NCBI GenBank assembly: GCA_963969365.1
Contig: OZ017754.1
Location: forward strand, 2,232,001-2,296,000
Direction: 5' to 3'
Length of the DNA stretch: 64,000 nt
From: Asterochloris sp. CNOR1
Taxonomy: Eukaryota > Chlorophyta > Trebouxiophyceae > Trebouxiales > Trebouxiaceae
Under the pieces are notes generated by a model. The model had not been told where the DNA came from, ran no database searches, and saw nothing but the letters and a program-made list of their open reading frames with translations. The stretch's first letter is position 1, and each line of letters opens with the position of its first letter. A program made the position numbers and the translations under genes. Shown here piece after piece: positions 1 to 11,412 of this stretch.

Positions 1-25
1 AACAGGTCGTGGCCTGAGGTCACTC

Positions 26-2403
26 ATGAAATGGCAGATCGTTGCTGTGATCTGTCTCCTCCTTGGCCTCAGCCATGCAGCTCTGATAATCAATGGTGGT
101 GATGAGCTGCTCTGGACAAGGACTGAGTGGGGTTCAGAGGAGCTCAAGTTGTCGTTGCCTGCCAGCACTGTCACCAGCCACTTCAATGATCCTGAGCTGG
201 AGGAGTTTGAGCTGGTGTCCACGCATGGCCCGTTTAAGTTGAGCCACTATGACCTTAGGCAAGCCAAGACTCTGCAATGGCATGCTGCAAAACGCCATCT
301 GGCTGACACCACCCTCAATCATCAGGCTCCTGCAGGCCCAGTACGGTGGTGCCTGACTTTGTTGTCAGCCATACGGCAGACCTCATGCAGTGCGAGCTGT
401 GCACCATGCTGGTGATCAGGGCTTTCATGAGCGCCAGTGCCTGGGTGAATGGCGAGGAGGAGGTGCCTGGCCCAGACAGACTGAGCAGCCACATGCAGGC
501 TATCTGCGATGACCAGGCAAGACTCAGACCCTTGAAGAGCGCCTGCCAGCTGCAGACTGTGTGGGCAAATCAATTGAGATCCCGCTAGCTTGCTGGGCTG
601 CAGATCTGCGTGTCCGCTGAAGCTGATTGAATTGCTGCACAGGTTCTGGACCACCTGCTGGGGGACCACACTGTGGTCGTTTCGGGGGGTGGCAGCGCCC
701 CCACCATATTCTCTGTCCAGCTGCGGACTGGCATCCCTAGGCAGCCCCACGAGGTGCTGGCTGCCAGGCAAGCCTGCGCTCGGATGCTTGGCCGGGTGAG
801 GTGTTCAGCTAGGCCCCAGCTACTGCTCGCACAGCTTGCTGAGCGCACAGCACCTCTTTCTGTGACTGGGCTCACTCCCCTGTTGGCGTGGCATTGCTCT
901 AATCCGCAGCTGCATCAGAAAGTGAGCTTCCTGGCAGGCCACAGTTACTCATTGTATGCTACTGGAGCCGAGGCAGGGCAGGTGTGAGGTACATGCACCT
1001 GCAGGAGCCCCTGGGTCCTGACCGCATGCCAGCGCTGAAGTTCCTGGTGATGACTTTACAACACCACCTGGAGAGATATAAGGGAGAGCTTCTGCGCCTC
1101 AGGGCTGAGGCAGGGGTTGTTCAGCACCAGACTTCAGACCCCTTTTGTGTCGACGACCACCCCTTGTGCGCCAGCTGGGCAGCCAGGGTGCGAGACCCTC
1201 GCCTTCACATCTGGAGCTGCAAGTGCCCTGTCCCTCTCTGCGCGTTGCCCTCCCTCAGTGCAGGCTGCTCATGGCCCCGGCATGCTGCCTCAGTGGGCCT
1301 GCAATGGGAGCCTCAGCTCCTGCTGCCCCTGCACGACATGCTGTCCCAGGACGTGCAACCTGGCATCTGCAACCATGTGAGCCCATGTGACTGCCTGCAC
1401 AGGGGGAGTGCAGTGCCAACGCCGATTACATGCGTGGCCACACGGGGGAGGATGGGCGCCAGCTTGATGGTCACTGCCGTATGAGCTGCGGGACATGCTC
1501 GCCATTCATTCCCTCAGGTGGGTCTCTTTCCCTTTGCGGTCATCAGACCAGCAGCGCAGCTACATTCCCATGTCTGCACTGCTGCACAGCCCAGCAGGGC
1601 AATCGTGGGCTCAGGCAGTCTGGACATGCAATGCCTGCCGCTGATGAGTCATTGCTCGATTCCCATGGAATGCAACTGTGCGCTCATGCACTGCTGTCCT
1701 TGAGGCCTGTGTGGTGCCTGCAGGGCTGCCAGAGCCACTGCTGGAAGAGCTGGACGTGCTGAGCTACAGGGAGCAGCTGGACGCCATCAGCACAGGCTGT
1801 CAGTCTGCGGTGGCCTGCCGCAATGATGTGCCTAACCTATTTTCCCCCACTAGCCTCACCGGTTAGCCACCATGTTGTGCCCCTCCAGATGGGAATACTC
1901 ATCTGCAGCTGCCTGCACGACTTGCACTGCAGAGCATTTGTCAGGCGGCTCAGAGTACGGCTGCCTGCCTCCTGTACACCTGGCATCAGAATCTGCTTTG
2001 CAGCCCCTGCTAGGCTGTGCAGAGCACTTCCAAAGACAATGCTGTGGCTCACTCACCAACAATTTACTATTATGGACTTGCAGCAGCACCCGAGGGAGAC
2101 GATACTGTCAAATTCCTGCAAGCATCTGTGGACCTCCTCTCTGCCAGGTGCATGCGTCTGCAGGGTTTGCAGCAAGATCCATGTCTTCAAGGCTGCCTGC
2201 CTATGTCATGCATACCACGCCTTCATTGATTCTCTGCCCACACCTAGTAGCAATGGCTGACCACCAGGCTCACTTACCTACATAGCTGCCATGTGGCCGC
2301 AGGGAGCTCCCAGCAGAAGTTCTGGGGCCGTATCCAGCAGTCAAAGCCATCAACCACCAGTCTGCACACCCTGCTCCTGAACCAACAGCCTCTGGCCGTC
2401 TGA
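26..2403 (+). CDS. Secreted cysteine-rich protein with saposin-like and ShK-like segments (multi-exon)
   Basis: The ATG at 26 opens a clear signal peptide (MKWQIVAVICLLLGLSHA). Later exon pieces in coding frame include a segment near 343-515 with a CxxC start (QCELCTMLVIRAFMSASAW) and a later Cys, reminiscent of saposin/canopy-type folds. A helical piece lies near 1020-1120 (LERYKGELLRLRAE), and a compact segment near 1407-1500 contains ECSANADYM, HCRMSC and GTC, the spacing of a ShK-toxin-like domain. Further probable exons are about 1724-1800 and 2012-2148. The last exon follows an acceptor near 2305 and ends GRIQQSKPSTTSLHTLLLN...PLAV with TGA at 2401-2403. The signal peptide and disulfide-type segments suggest a secreted or ER-lumen protein. 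No enzymatic motif was recognised. The exon 1/exon 2 junction near 320-345 could not be resolved. The domain calls are inference from cysteine spacing only. Confidence 0.55.
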
Positions 2404-3300
2404 CACCCTCAGAGCAGCAGCTTGCAAAATCCCTAGGGGATCAGTGCATGGTCGTCCTTGGGGGCTTCTGGGAGTATGAAGTCTGCTGGGCACTGGAAGT
2501 GAGGTGGGCCGGGCAGAGACCCACGTGTCTCTGCATGCAGAACAGGGAACAATGTGAGCAGGCACAGCAGCTTTCAAAGGTGCCAGGGACAAGCCGCTGT
2601 CCTGTCCAGCTAATGCTTTCTGCTGCAGACAATATCATGCAAACGAGGACAGAGTAGTGGAGACAATGCACCACCTAGGTGGGTGCTTGCTGCTGCACTT
2701 GGTGAGATCCTGGAGATGCTGAGCTTCCTTGCATATGTTGCAGTGATCTGATTCTGCAGGCGTGTACCTTCCACAAAGTGGCAGGGAGGGCAGAGCATTT
2801 TCCCTGGGGCTGCCAGGTACAGAGCAGGGTGACGTCACACAAGGCTTGATTGGGGAAGTGCGGTATGTCTCACAAAAGTGAGTCTAACAGGCTCATCCCT
2901 ACTCTCAGGCTTGTCATGAAGCTGTCTTCAGAGACGCTATCACCTGCAGGTTTCGAGGAGGGTCTACCTGCGAGGCACCCTTGACAGAGGGCAGGTTGCA
3001 GACGTTTGAGAGGTGCTGCCTGCTCTGCTGCTGTTCTGGCTGTTGGCAGCGTTTGTCAAACATCTACAGTGTGGTGCAGGTCCAGCGAGGTACGATGGGC
3101 CTGCTCACCTGATGGGAAGGACCATGCAAGTGTGCGTGAGCCAGCTCCTTGTACATATATTATCACAGTTGTCACCCCTTGGGCATGCCCTGGAAGACCT
3201 GGTGGCTCCTTGGAACACTCAGAACTTTAATTCATGGCAAATGCACTGATACAGTCATGTGGCATCTTTGAGCTGAAAAACTGAAGTTGTAGTGTCAAGT
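2404..3300. other. Convergent intergenic stretch with no gene seen
   Basis: This lies between the stop of the secreted protein gene and the stop of the STK16-like kinase, which converge here. Short open frames occur on both strands, but none shows a recognisable domain or a chain of exons with good splice sites. It probably holds the two 3' untranslated regions. I see no repeat or RNA gene in it. Confidence 0.5.
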
Positions 3301-5224
3301 TCATACTTGAAGCTGCCGCTCTGCTGTCTCACACTGCTGAATAAGGGCGTCAATGTGCGGTCTTGCCGTGTGGTCGCTGACCAAACAAAATTCAATTAGA
3401 CTTCTCAGAGGCGCAGTGTACGGGTCGGACGATGGGTATGTTATGTTGTTACTGCAGCCGGCGAAAACAGTTCACCTGTGGCCCAGCCAATGAACCTATT
3501 GGGACCAACAGCTCAGCGAGCAGCGTGAACTCACTTGATGACTGCCAGAGCTAAGCTGCCGCCGGCCTCCACCGTTGCACGCTCAAAGGGCGAGACTCCG
3601 TACATCATGAAGTACAAGACACAGCCCAAACTCCAGATGTCTATGCGCTGGTCAATGGTGCACTGTGAGGGGACATCATAGAGCTCTGGGGCTTTATATG
3701 GGGCTGTACAGTGTGCCTACACAGCAAGGTGTAGCAATAAGCGTGTCAAGGCAGCCTGTGCAGCTGCAAGAGTCGTGGGAGCAGCGTTGCCCAATGGAAG
3801 CCCATGGCCACAGCGGGAGAGCTGCTGAAGCCCTGCAGTGTGTCACCTCAGCATCTTCCTGCAATGTGAGAGCCTCTGTTCGATTCTGAATCTCGACAGG
3901 GGCTGATCGCGCACTGCCAAAGTCCATCAACACTGCATGATAGCGGCCCTGGATGGTGCTGCCCACTGCCTGAAGTCCAAGGAAGGGGAAGTCTGCTGCA
4001 TGCTCAGAGCAAGAGCAGAGGCCTGGCACTTTAGCTGCTGACCTGCATTGGCTGTGTCTCCTCATCAACTCGATCACCTTCAGCACTGGCCAATGATGCC
4101 TTGTGCAGCTGCTGCAGCAAGATATTGTGTGGTCTGCAGTACAGGGTGCAGTGATGACATAGGCTCACTGCGCTGCTTTCCTTTGCAGACGGAAAGCAAG
4201 AGCAAAGCCAGGCAGCATACTTGATGTCACGGTGGGCCAGTGGGGGCCTTGCTCGGTGCATGGCCTGCACTCCCTGACACACCTGCAGGACACAGGCTGA
4301 CTTCAGGCTGATGCCTGGTAGAGATGGACCTGCACATGCCCTTGCATCGCCACAACTCTGTGCAGGCGAGGGCCTGACCTGAAGGAAGATCTGCAGGATA
4401 TCCTGCGCTGGCAGGTGCTGGCGCTGTGCATGCTGTCGGGAGACCAGGTCCATCAAGCTGCCATCCTGCAGCACAGCATGCCTTGGCAACAGTAGGCTGG
4501 GCAGTGGGCGCTGCAGCTTCTTGAGCACATGCACAATGCTGCAGGGCAGGTATCCTGAACCCAATGCTGCAGATGATGTACAATCTGCTACATTTTGAAG
4601 ACATGTGCATTGCTGGCGGCACCTCCACCTATGCCAGCAGCATGCCACAAGATGCTGTCCAGCGCCCACCTCATACAAGGGGAAGAGCATGTAGACCACC
4701 TGAAGGGCAGCTCCTTCGTGCCGCTGCTGAGTGATGGAGTGCGCCAGCAGGGGAAGCAAGTTGGGGTGCTGCAGGCTGCGCATGACAGCCATCTCTTGCC
4801 GCGCCAAGGCCAACTGCTCTGCTGTGGAAGCCAGCACCTGCACACAGCCAGAACCAGCTGTGCAGGTGCAGCAGCAACCCATCATTCAAGTTGTCATAAA
4901 ACTGCACCCTGCAGGCAACCCTGAGGCTCATGCTGTGCAGCGTGTCGGAAGGCCTGGCGGCAAGGCTTGGGACTGCCTGAACGACTGACCTTCTTGAGAG
5001 CAAACTGCTGAGGCTGTGCCCGGGCAGAGTCCTCCTCAATCTCCCTGGCCAGGTACACAAAGGAGTAACCGCCCTCGCCAAGCTGCAAGCCAATAAGATG
5101 TTGGTTCTTCCAAAGCATTGGGCAAGTTGCAGAGTACTGCGCTGCGCACCAGCTTCAAGACTTGGAAGCTCCTCTGATTGAGCTGAACAACTTCGCCTGT
5201 TGAGCCTGGGAGGAATGCCTGCAA
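3301..5224 (-). CDS. STK16: STK16-family serine/threonine protein kinase (NAK group)
   Basis: A protein kinase reads right to left over about eight exons. In order: VVQLNQRSFQVLKL spliced to LGEGGYSFVYLAR (Gly loop, near 5050-5190); QQFALKKV (ATP-binding Lys, near 5010); RQEMAVMRSLQHPNLLPLLA (alpha-C/beta-4); then HRDIK, with the phase-2 donor joined to KPHNILL across an intron (catalytic loop, about 4223 and 4120). VLMDFGSARSAP (DFG) and EALTLQ...AE, then KAPELYDVPSQCTIDQRIDI (APE) followed by WSLGCVLYFMMYGVSPFE. The last exon, after an acceptor near 3456, reads INNITYPSSDPYTAPLRSLI and ends with TGA at 3303-3301. All catalytic motifs are intact. The order and the LTLQ segment after DFG are typical of STK16/MPSK1 kinases, which are membrane-linked and tied to Golgi/secretory traffic. 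The exon carrying AFLPGSTGEVVQL starts at an acceptor near 5219, so the start codon lies further upstream and was not found. An acylated N-terminus, usual in this family, could not be checked. Confidence 0.85.
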
Positions 5225-5545
5225 TCAGGGGATGCTTCAGGCCACTTGCTCATGATCTGAAGCCCAATATTGCGTGGGACCTTCAGCAAACCTGAAAGTA
5301 TGAGATAAGGCCCACTGAATCCAAGCAACTCGTGAGAATGGTAGTCCAACCATCCATTTGCAAACACAGCTGCTGCTCGAGAGTGACATTGACCATGCAT
5401 GCGCATGTTGACCACTCGGATGACTCTCCCTCTCTCTCTGATTGGCAGGCAATTGCTGACCCTTATCAGTCCAGCAGACAGGGTACATCAGTAACAGGAG
5501 TATCAAGAGGCTCGTAGCATGCAAATCGAAGCTTGTCTATGCATG

Positions 5546-8381
5546 TCATTGCTGCTGCGGCTTATAGGGCTGACTCCAGCGCTGCTCCCCAACCAGCCAG
5601 ACCAGGCCCCCATGATCACCAGCCATGTCATCATCATACTCAGAGTCAGTGGTGAGCGCAAGGGCATCTTCTATTGCCATATCTGGCCCGACCAGCGCCC
5701 GCCATGTGTCAGGGGTGGCCACTCCGCTCTCAGGCAATTCATAGCTCGCCTGCACATGTGTATAGACCTCCACTATGCAGACATGCAGCTTATCGAGCAA
5801 ACACAGCAGGCTGGCATGCGACCAGGCAGCAGCTTGCAAATGCCTGCGCCCAAGTCAGGACTGGCAAGCAACAGGCCTGCCCCAGTGACGCATGTTGCAG
5901 CCTGCAACAGCCCCATTCTGTATTCATGTGCACTGCTCACCTGGGCTGACTGCATGGCTGAGACAGTTGCATCCCCATACTGCCACCAGCGCATGTCGTC
6001 ATCCCCGGGCCAGTACCCTTTCTTTTCCAGGGCAGCGTGCAGCGCGTGTACGTGCCGCCCACCATCCCCCTCTCTGAGCACTGGCCACTTCTTGTTTTCC
6101 TGCTCGTCTCGAATGTAGCGGGCGCTGAGCTTCCCACGTGCAGCGGGGGCAGCCGCAGAGCTGTTTGGGGTGGGGCCAGCCACGCCTGCCAGGCCAAAGC
6201 CTGTCAGGGGACTGGCTGTGGGTCCCGTACTGCTGCTGTCGGCGTCGCTGCCCGTGCTGCTGGCCAGGCCTGGCTCAGAAGAAGAGGGCCTGCCTGAGCC
6301 ATTGTTGCCCAGGTTGTCCTGCGAGTAGAACAGCTCCCCCCAGCTGCCCTGCCAGCCACCAGCATCCCTTCCAGAGGCATCCTGAGGGTGGGCAGCCTCC
6401 ATGCTTCTGAGGTCCACCACTGCCTCCATGGCCTGCTCAGCAAGGGCCTCCTCCTGCACACAGCAGCAGCAGACACTGACAGTCTGCCTGACAATGGCAG
6501 CCTGCCTTCATGCATCCAGCAGCACCCTCAGGCGTGCAGCGGCCGGCATGGCCCCTGCTGCAGGCAGGGCTGCCTGTATCCGGTCGCCAGCCCACTTTCA
6601 AAAGGACAGACAACAATCGCACAATTGCAGCGCTTCCCAGACTCACATCTGCTGGAGGTGCCACAGGGGTGAAGTCCTTCCCCAGCAGGGTCTGCCATGT
6701 GGTCCTGTCCGCAACGCCCGTCTCAGGCAGCTCGCTGCAGGCCTGCATGCAGCAGAGCTTGGAAGGCAGCGGCAGAGGCGCAGTGGAGGCAAGAGTCCAT
6801 TGATGATACTGCCCAGCATTTTGACCATGTCGCTGAACTCAAAGCCCACACCTGGAAAGTCATGAGTGCACTCTCTGTGTCGTGCCCAAACACGAAGTCC
6901 TCAGTCTCCTCCTCGCCGCAGTGATAGCCCTTCTGTATGAGGGCAGCCTGCAGCTGGTTCACCCAGAAAATGTCGTCATCACCTGCAGAGTACCGGGCAA
7001 CAGAGTTGGTTAGCTGCATAGTGAGCAATCCACTGACAAATGTGTCAGCTTTACTTCTGCTGAGCTGCAGTTTGCACCTTGATGGTGGCCTGTCAACAGC
7101 AGATCTGCATGCTGGCAGCTAGAACCCCCGTGTGTTACAAGCCAGCAGCTCAGCACACGACTGTGCATTCTTACCCTGGCACAGATCAGGCGGAGGCCCT
7201 GTTGGCCGCTTCACCTGCGGGACAGGCTCCGGCTCCAGCTGTGCTGATAAAGATGCAGCAGCAGCTGTGCTCTGCTGGGAGGCAGGCTGTTGCGCCTCAG
7301 CTGCAGCACCGTAGGGCCCTGCACACAAGGCACACATGGCTGGTCTCAGACACAGCTGACACATACGAACAAAGAGCATGGCATCTCAAAACAAAGTCAT
7401 TGGGACAGCACTGGTCACCTCACTGGAGGCAGCAGGGGCAGGAGCTACCCAGCTTCTGCACATGCACAGCAGGGCTCATTGTGGCTGGGCCCCTGTGCTC
7501 TGGGCAGCCCAGACTGGCAATCTACAGGGAGTTCGCAGAACAGGACAGATGTCCCACCAGCCCCCATGATGGGGTCCTCAAAGTCCTCCAGGTCCAGCGA
7601 GTCCTCCAGCATGCTCTGCCGCGCACTGCGCCCAGCCTGTTGCAGCTTGGCTGGCATCTCCACGTTGACCTGTGTGGGCTGCTCCAGCCCAGGGGCCTGC
7701 TGCTGCAGCGCCCCTGGCACAGCAGCTGTGGCGAGAGTGGTCAGGTGGACATGCAGCGTCTGGATGTGCTCCAGGAGGGCAGCTTCTCGCTCAATCCAGT
7801 GCTGCCGCTCATCTTTCCACCTGCAGGATTCCAGACCTTGCAGTCAGGCCTGGACCGCATTGAAGTACTCTTTTTCTACTGTTGACAAGTCTGGGGCTTG
7901 CCTTTGCACCTCCTGCTGCCAGAGCGCATCCTGTCGCTCCCACAGCAGCTGCTCCCTGCTGGCCAGCGACTCTGGGCTGTGCCCTGTCAATGGCCTGCAG
8001 AAGGCAACAGCATCTCTTGCACAGGACAATGCATGCCTCCCAGCCGCCCTGTTGGCCCGGCCACAAAGCCGGGCTGCCGTGCATGGGAGCCTTCCCACCT
8101 GGGTTCTGGCTCACTGTGGGCTGCACTGAGCCCTGCTGAAGAGTTGTTGCTGCCCACTGAGTCCCCATTCTGTAGCAAAGCCCATTGTGTCGAGCAATGT
8201 CAGGGCTCACACAAAAGCTTGCATGGCATTTTGCGCCTACCCGGGGGCTGAAAGCTGCTCTGCATCTATATAATGTCCTGGGCAGGGCAGTGCAGTGCTT
8301 TTGTCTGATGGTCAACCTTTGGCAAGTGACATGAGGGCGTCGATTCAGAGCAGATGAGGCGCCTGCAACGCTCTGCAGCAT
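5546..8381 (-). CDS. Chloroplast-targeted coiled-coil protein with two peptidoglycan-binding-like repeats
   Basis: The ATG at 8381 opens a basic, Ser/Arg-rich N-terminus (MLQSVAGASSALNRRPHV) that looks like a plastid transit peptide and ends at a GTAGGC donor near 8240. Exons near 7750-8000 encode a charged helix (SREQLLWERQDALWQQEV, then DERQHWIEREAALLEHIQTL), a probable coiled coil. An acidic linker follows (MLEDSLDLEDFEDPIMGAGG). Two PG_binding_1-like repeats come next: DIFWVNQLQAALIQKGYHCG...FGHDTESALMTFQ with ELPETGVADRTTWQTLLG (about 6640-7000), and VHALHAALEKKGYWPGDDDM...YGDATVSAMQ with ELPESGVATPDTWRALVG (about 5650-6100). The C-terminus is acidic then aromatic and stops near 5546. 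Such repeats bind cell-wall glycans in bacteria; in plastids the ligand is unknown. The plastid location is inferred from the N-terminus. A role in the plastid division zone or thylakoid assembly would be speculation. Confidence 0.75.
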
Positions 8382-8512
8382 TGCGATTGTAAAGAGATAG
8401 GCCCCGCAGGTCAGGTAGGGTAGGTCAATGGCTCAAGGGCTTTGCGCACTCGGGGAACCAGGCCATCAGTCTTGACTATCGATCTGGGGTCTGGTCCCCA
8501 GCTTGGGGAGCC
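8382..8512. promoter_or_regulatory. Compact divergent promoter region
   Basis: Only 131 bases separate the start codons of the peptidoglycan-binding-like gene (minus strand) and V-ATPase subunit C (plus strand). Both 5' untranslated regions and promoters must fit here or overlap the opposite gene. No TATA box stands out. Confidence 0.5.
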
Positions 8513-10989
8513 ATGCTTTATTGGCTGGTATCTGCCCCAGAATGCGATGGCAGCAAGGAGCGCACCTGGAACCTGGTTCAGCAGAAAACCACTTATGAGC
8601 ATGATTTCAGCATCAACTATAAGTTTACCCTGCCGGAGTTGAGAGTTGGCACTTTGGACAGCCTCCTGGTGCTCAGCGATGATCTTGTGAAGGTGTGCAC
8701 TTTCAGTCATGCTCATTGCCAGCGCCAGTACACATGCAAGCGCTGGAGGCTGATTGCACGCGCCTGATGCGGCCACTGCCTGCAAATGACCTCATGCCAC
8801 CCGGACCTGCATTGCTGCCAGTGTGTTTGCATACTTTGGCAGCAGTCAGCCGTCAGCAGGCAACCCGCAACGGACCTCCTGGCTCATACCAGGTAGGGTG
8901 TCAAGCGCAGCACAACCCGCACCCTGCCTGCAGGTGAACTCCATGATGGAGGCAGTGGTGAACAAGGTCCGGCGCCAGCTTTACGATGTGCAGTCAGCCT
9001 CCACCTCAGATGACACCCCCGCAGAGCCCCAGGTGGAGGGCATCAGCCCGAGTGACTACATCGAGAAGTTTAGCTGGGATGAGGCCAAGTACCCTCCCAG
9101 GCGCCCCCTAGGGGAGACTGTCAGCATGATCAGCGAGACTGTGCAAAAGCTGGAGGATGAGCTCAAGGTGGGCCAGGACTGGCTGTAGTGGCCACCAGTG
9201 CTGCATGCAGAGCAGAGCAGAGCTGTACATTGCAGGCCCTGATGCAGTTGCACCTCCACTTGCCGACTGCATCTGCGCTGTGTGGCCAGCCTTTTGGCTG
9301 CCATCACTGAAACCGCAGTGGAACATGAGCCAGTGACAAGTGTTCCTCACCTGTGCACAGTGCAGCAAGCTGGGGCACCTGGTGCAGCAGGGCATGGGTC
9401 AGGCGAGGACCCCACCGGCAGTGTGCGCCAAGGTGGGCACTGCTCCAGGTGCCCTCTCTGGCTGCAGGTGCGCATGCAGGAGTACAACCAGGTCAAGGGT
9501 CAGCTGGGCCAGATCTCACGCAAGCAGACGGGCAGCCTGGCAGTGCGTGACCTGTCTTCCCTCGTCCAGGGGAAGGACTTTGTCAACACAGAGAACCTGG
9601 TGACCCTGTTTGTGGTGGTCTCCAAACACACCAAGGGTGACTGGTTGACCAACTACGAGAAGCTATGCGAGTTCGTGGTGAGCAATGTGGCGTGTGTCCT
9701 CGGCTGTCTGCAGCCGTGCATGACAAAACTGCTGCTACCTCTGGTCATTCTTTGAGTATCCAGTCCCTGGCTGGGGCTTTACAGACTGCATGCCTCCTTG
9801 CTGCCTGCATGAGATGCCATGCTTGCCTGGCTTTGAAGCTTCCATGTCAGCTGTTTATGTAGCCTTCCTGTGATCTGCTGCACGGTTGCTGCAGTTGAGC
9901 TGCTACCGTGGGAGGTCCCCTGCCAGCTGCCAGTGACCCATATGTGCGCTGCAGGTGCCCCGTTCGTCCAAGCAGGTGGCAGAGGACAATGACTACACCC
10001 TGTTCTCGGTGACTCTGTTCAGGCGAGTGGTGGACACCTTCAAGTCCACAGCCAGGACCAGGGGTTTCCAGGTGGGCACCTTGGCTGCTTGCTGCCGCCA
10101 AGTGCAGCTGCGTGGCAAGGCACGCTGTGTGGCAAGGCATAGTGTGAGCTGGGCAATGCTGGCACAGCCAAGGTTCAATTGGCCTTGTCCCTGCAGGCAC
10201 GGTGCACTCACAGCCAGCCCATCGGCGGCAGCATAGGCCGGACCTGCCACACCTGCAGCTGAGCCTAGAAGGGTCCTACCAAGCAGTCTCTGTGCTAGGG
10301 GCTGCTCCTGCTGGCTGCAGGTCAGGGAGCAGGAGGTCTCCAAGGATGGCCAGCAGGCCTCACAGGAGCAGACAGGCTCCCTGCAGAAGGACGTGGAGGG
10401 GAAGCGCAGCCAGCTGGAGCAGTGGTGTGGCACCGCATATGGGGAGGTGCGCATACCAGAGCTTGGCATGATCTTGCCCTGATCAGGGTGGTGGCAGCAT
10501 GTTTCGATGACTTTCCATCTCAGCTTATGGTCCCAGGTTGCACTCAGAGCAGGCCAAGCTACTGCTGCAGGCATTCAGCGCCTGGATACACATCTGTGCA
10601 GTCCGCTTGTTTGTGGAGAGCATCCTGAGATATGGGCTGCCGCCAAAATTTCTGGCAGTGCTCATGAAACCCAACATTAAGGCTTCCTCCAAGCTGAGGA
10701 AGCTGCTGGCCACGCTATTCAATATGCCAGGTGAGCAGGAGGGGGCAATGTCATTCAGCTGCATTGCTCTGCTCTGCGTGGCTGGCAGCATAGCTGATGT
10801 TGTTGGGCTCACTGTGCAGGCACTGAGAAGTACTATGACGACAAAGAAGGCAATGGCAACACAGGGGGTGAGCTGCCACGAAGTCCTAGTTGCCATGAAC
10901 ATGCTGCACGAGCTGTTGACATCATCTTGATGCTTGCAGGTGAGGGCGAGATGTACCCGTATGTCAGCTTCAATCTTTCTCTCGAATGA
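8513..10989 (+). CDS. VHA-C: V-type H+-ATPase subunit C
   Basis: This is the cytosolic stalk subunit that links the V1 catalytic head to the V0 ring and controls assembly of the vacuolar proton pump. Exon 1 begins at the ATG at 8513 (MLYWLVSAPE) and contains LPELRVGTLDSLLVLSDDLV, a hallmark of subunit C. The following exons run collinear with the family: SMMEAVVNKVRRQLYDV, YIEKFSWDEAKYPPRRPL, MQEYNQVKGQLGQISRKQTG with SLAVRDLSSLV, VPRSSKQVAEDNDYTLFSVT with LFRRVVDTFK and the ARTRGFQV segment. Then come AFSAWIHICAVRLFVESILR with YGLPPKFLAVLMKP, and the C-terminal exon GEGEMYPYVSFNLSLE with TGA at 10987-10989. The conserved family ends at this same motif, so the gene looks complete. It is single-copy in this window and shares a short divergent promoter with the plastid protein to its left. 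Confidence 0.95.
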
Positions 10990-11412
10990 AGCTCTGCAGG
11001 GTGCAGACCTTTCTGACTCTAATGTGGCCTGATGAGGCCAGCTGGCCCCATCTTGAAGGAGACCTAGGTCTTTACAACAATAATGGCTGCTAGTGAAGTT
11101 TGATTAGAGCAGCGGCCTGAGTGATGCCTCTTTGAAGACTGGAGGGAGGCTGCAGTCAATGACTTAGTAAGGGCCCCCCTTCAAGTCAACAACGAAATGG
11201 GGGCAGAGGACTCTGATAGCAGGTCCTGCCAGTCTCGGACAAGCCTGAAAATCACCACTCGGAACCAAGTTTGAACATGGCTGTCCTCACAGACAGCACG
11301 CCGGACCGCTTCGGTACTAGGGTGGCAACGTCCACTGCAGCCCAACAGCTAACGAGCCACAGCATGCCTTGAGTCACGGCCAGACTGCTCCAAAGCCCAC
11401 CAGCAGGGCACC
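10990..11412. other. Intergenic stretch before DUG3
   Basis: This is the 3' flank of the V-ATPase gene followed by the presumed promoter of the DUG3/DUG2 locus. No open frame with family similarity and no obvious repeat or RNA structure was seen. Confidence 0.5.

Noticed and set aside
4031-4885. 284-residue single-exon kinase fragment on the minus strand
   Set aside because: It reads through introns; the kinase motifs are recovered properly only when the introns are removed.
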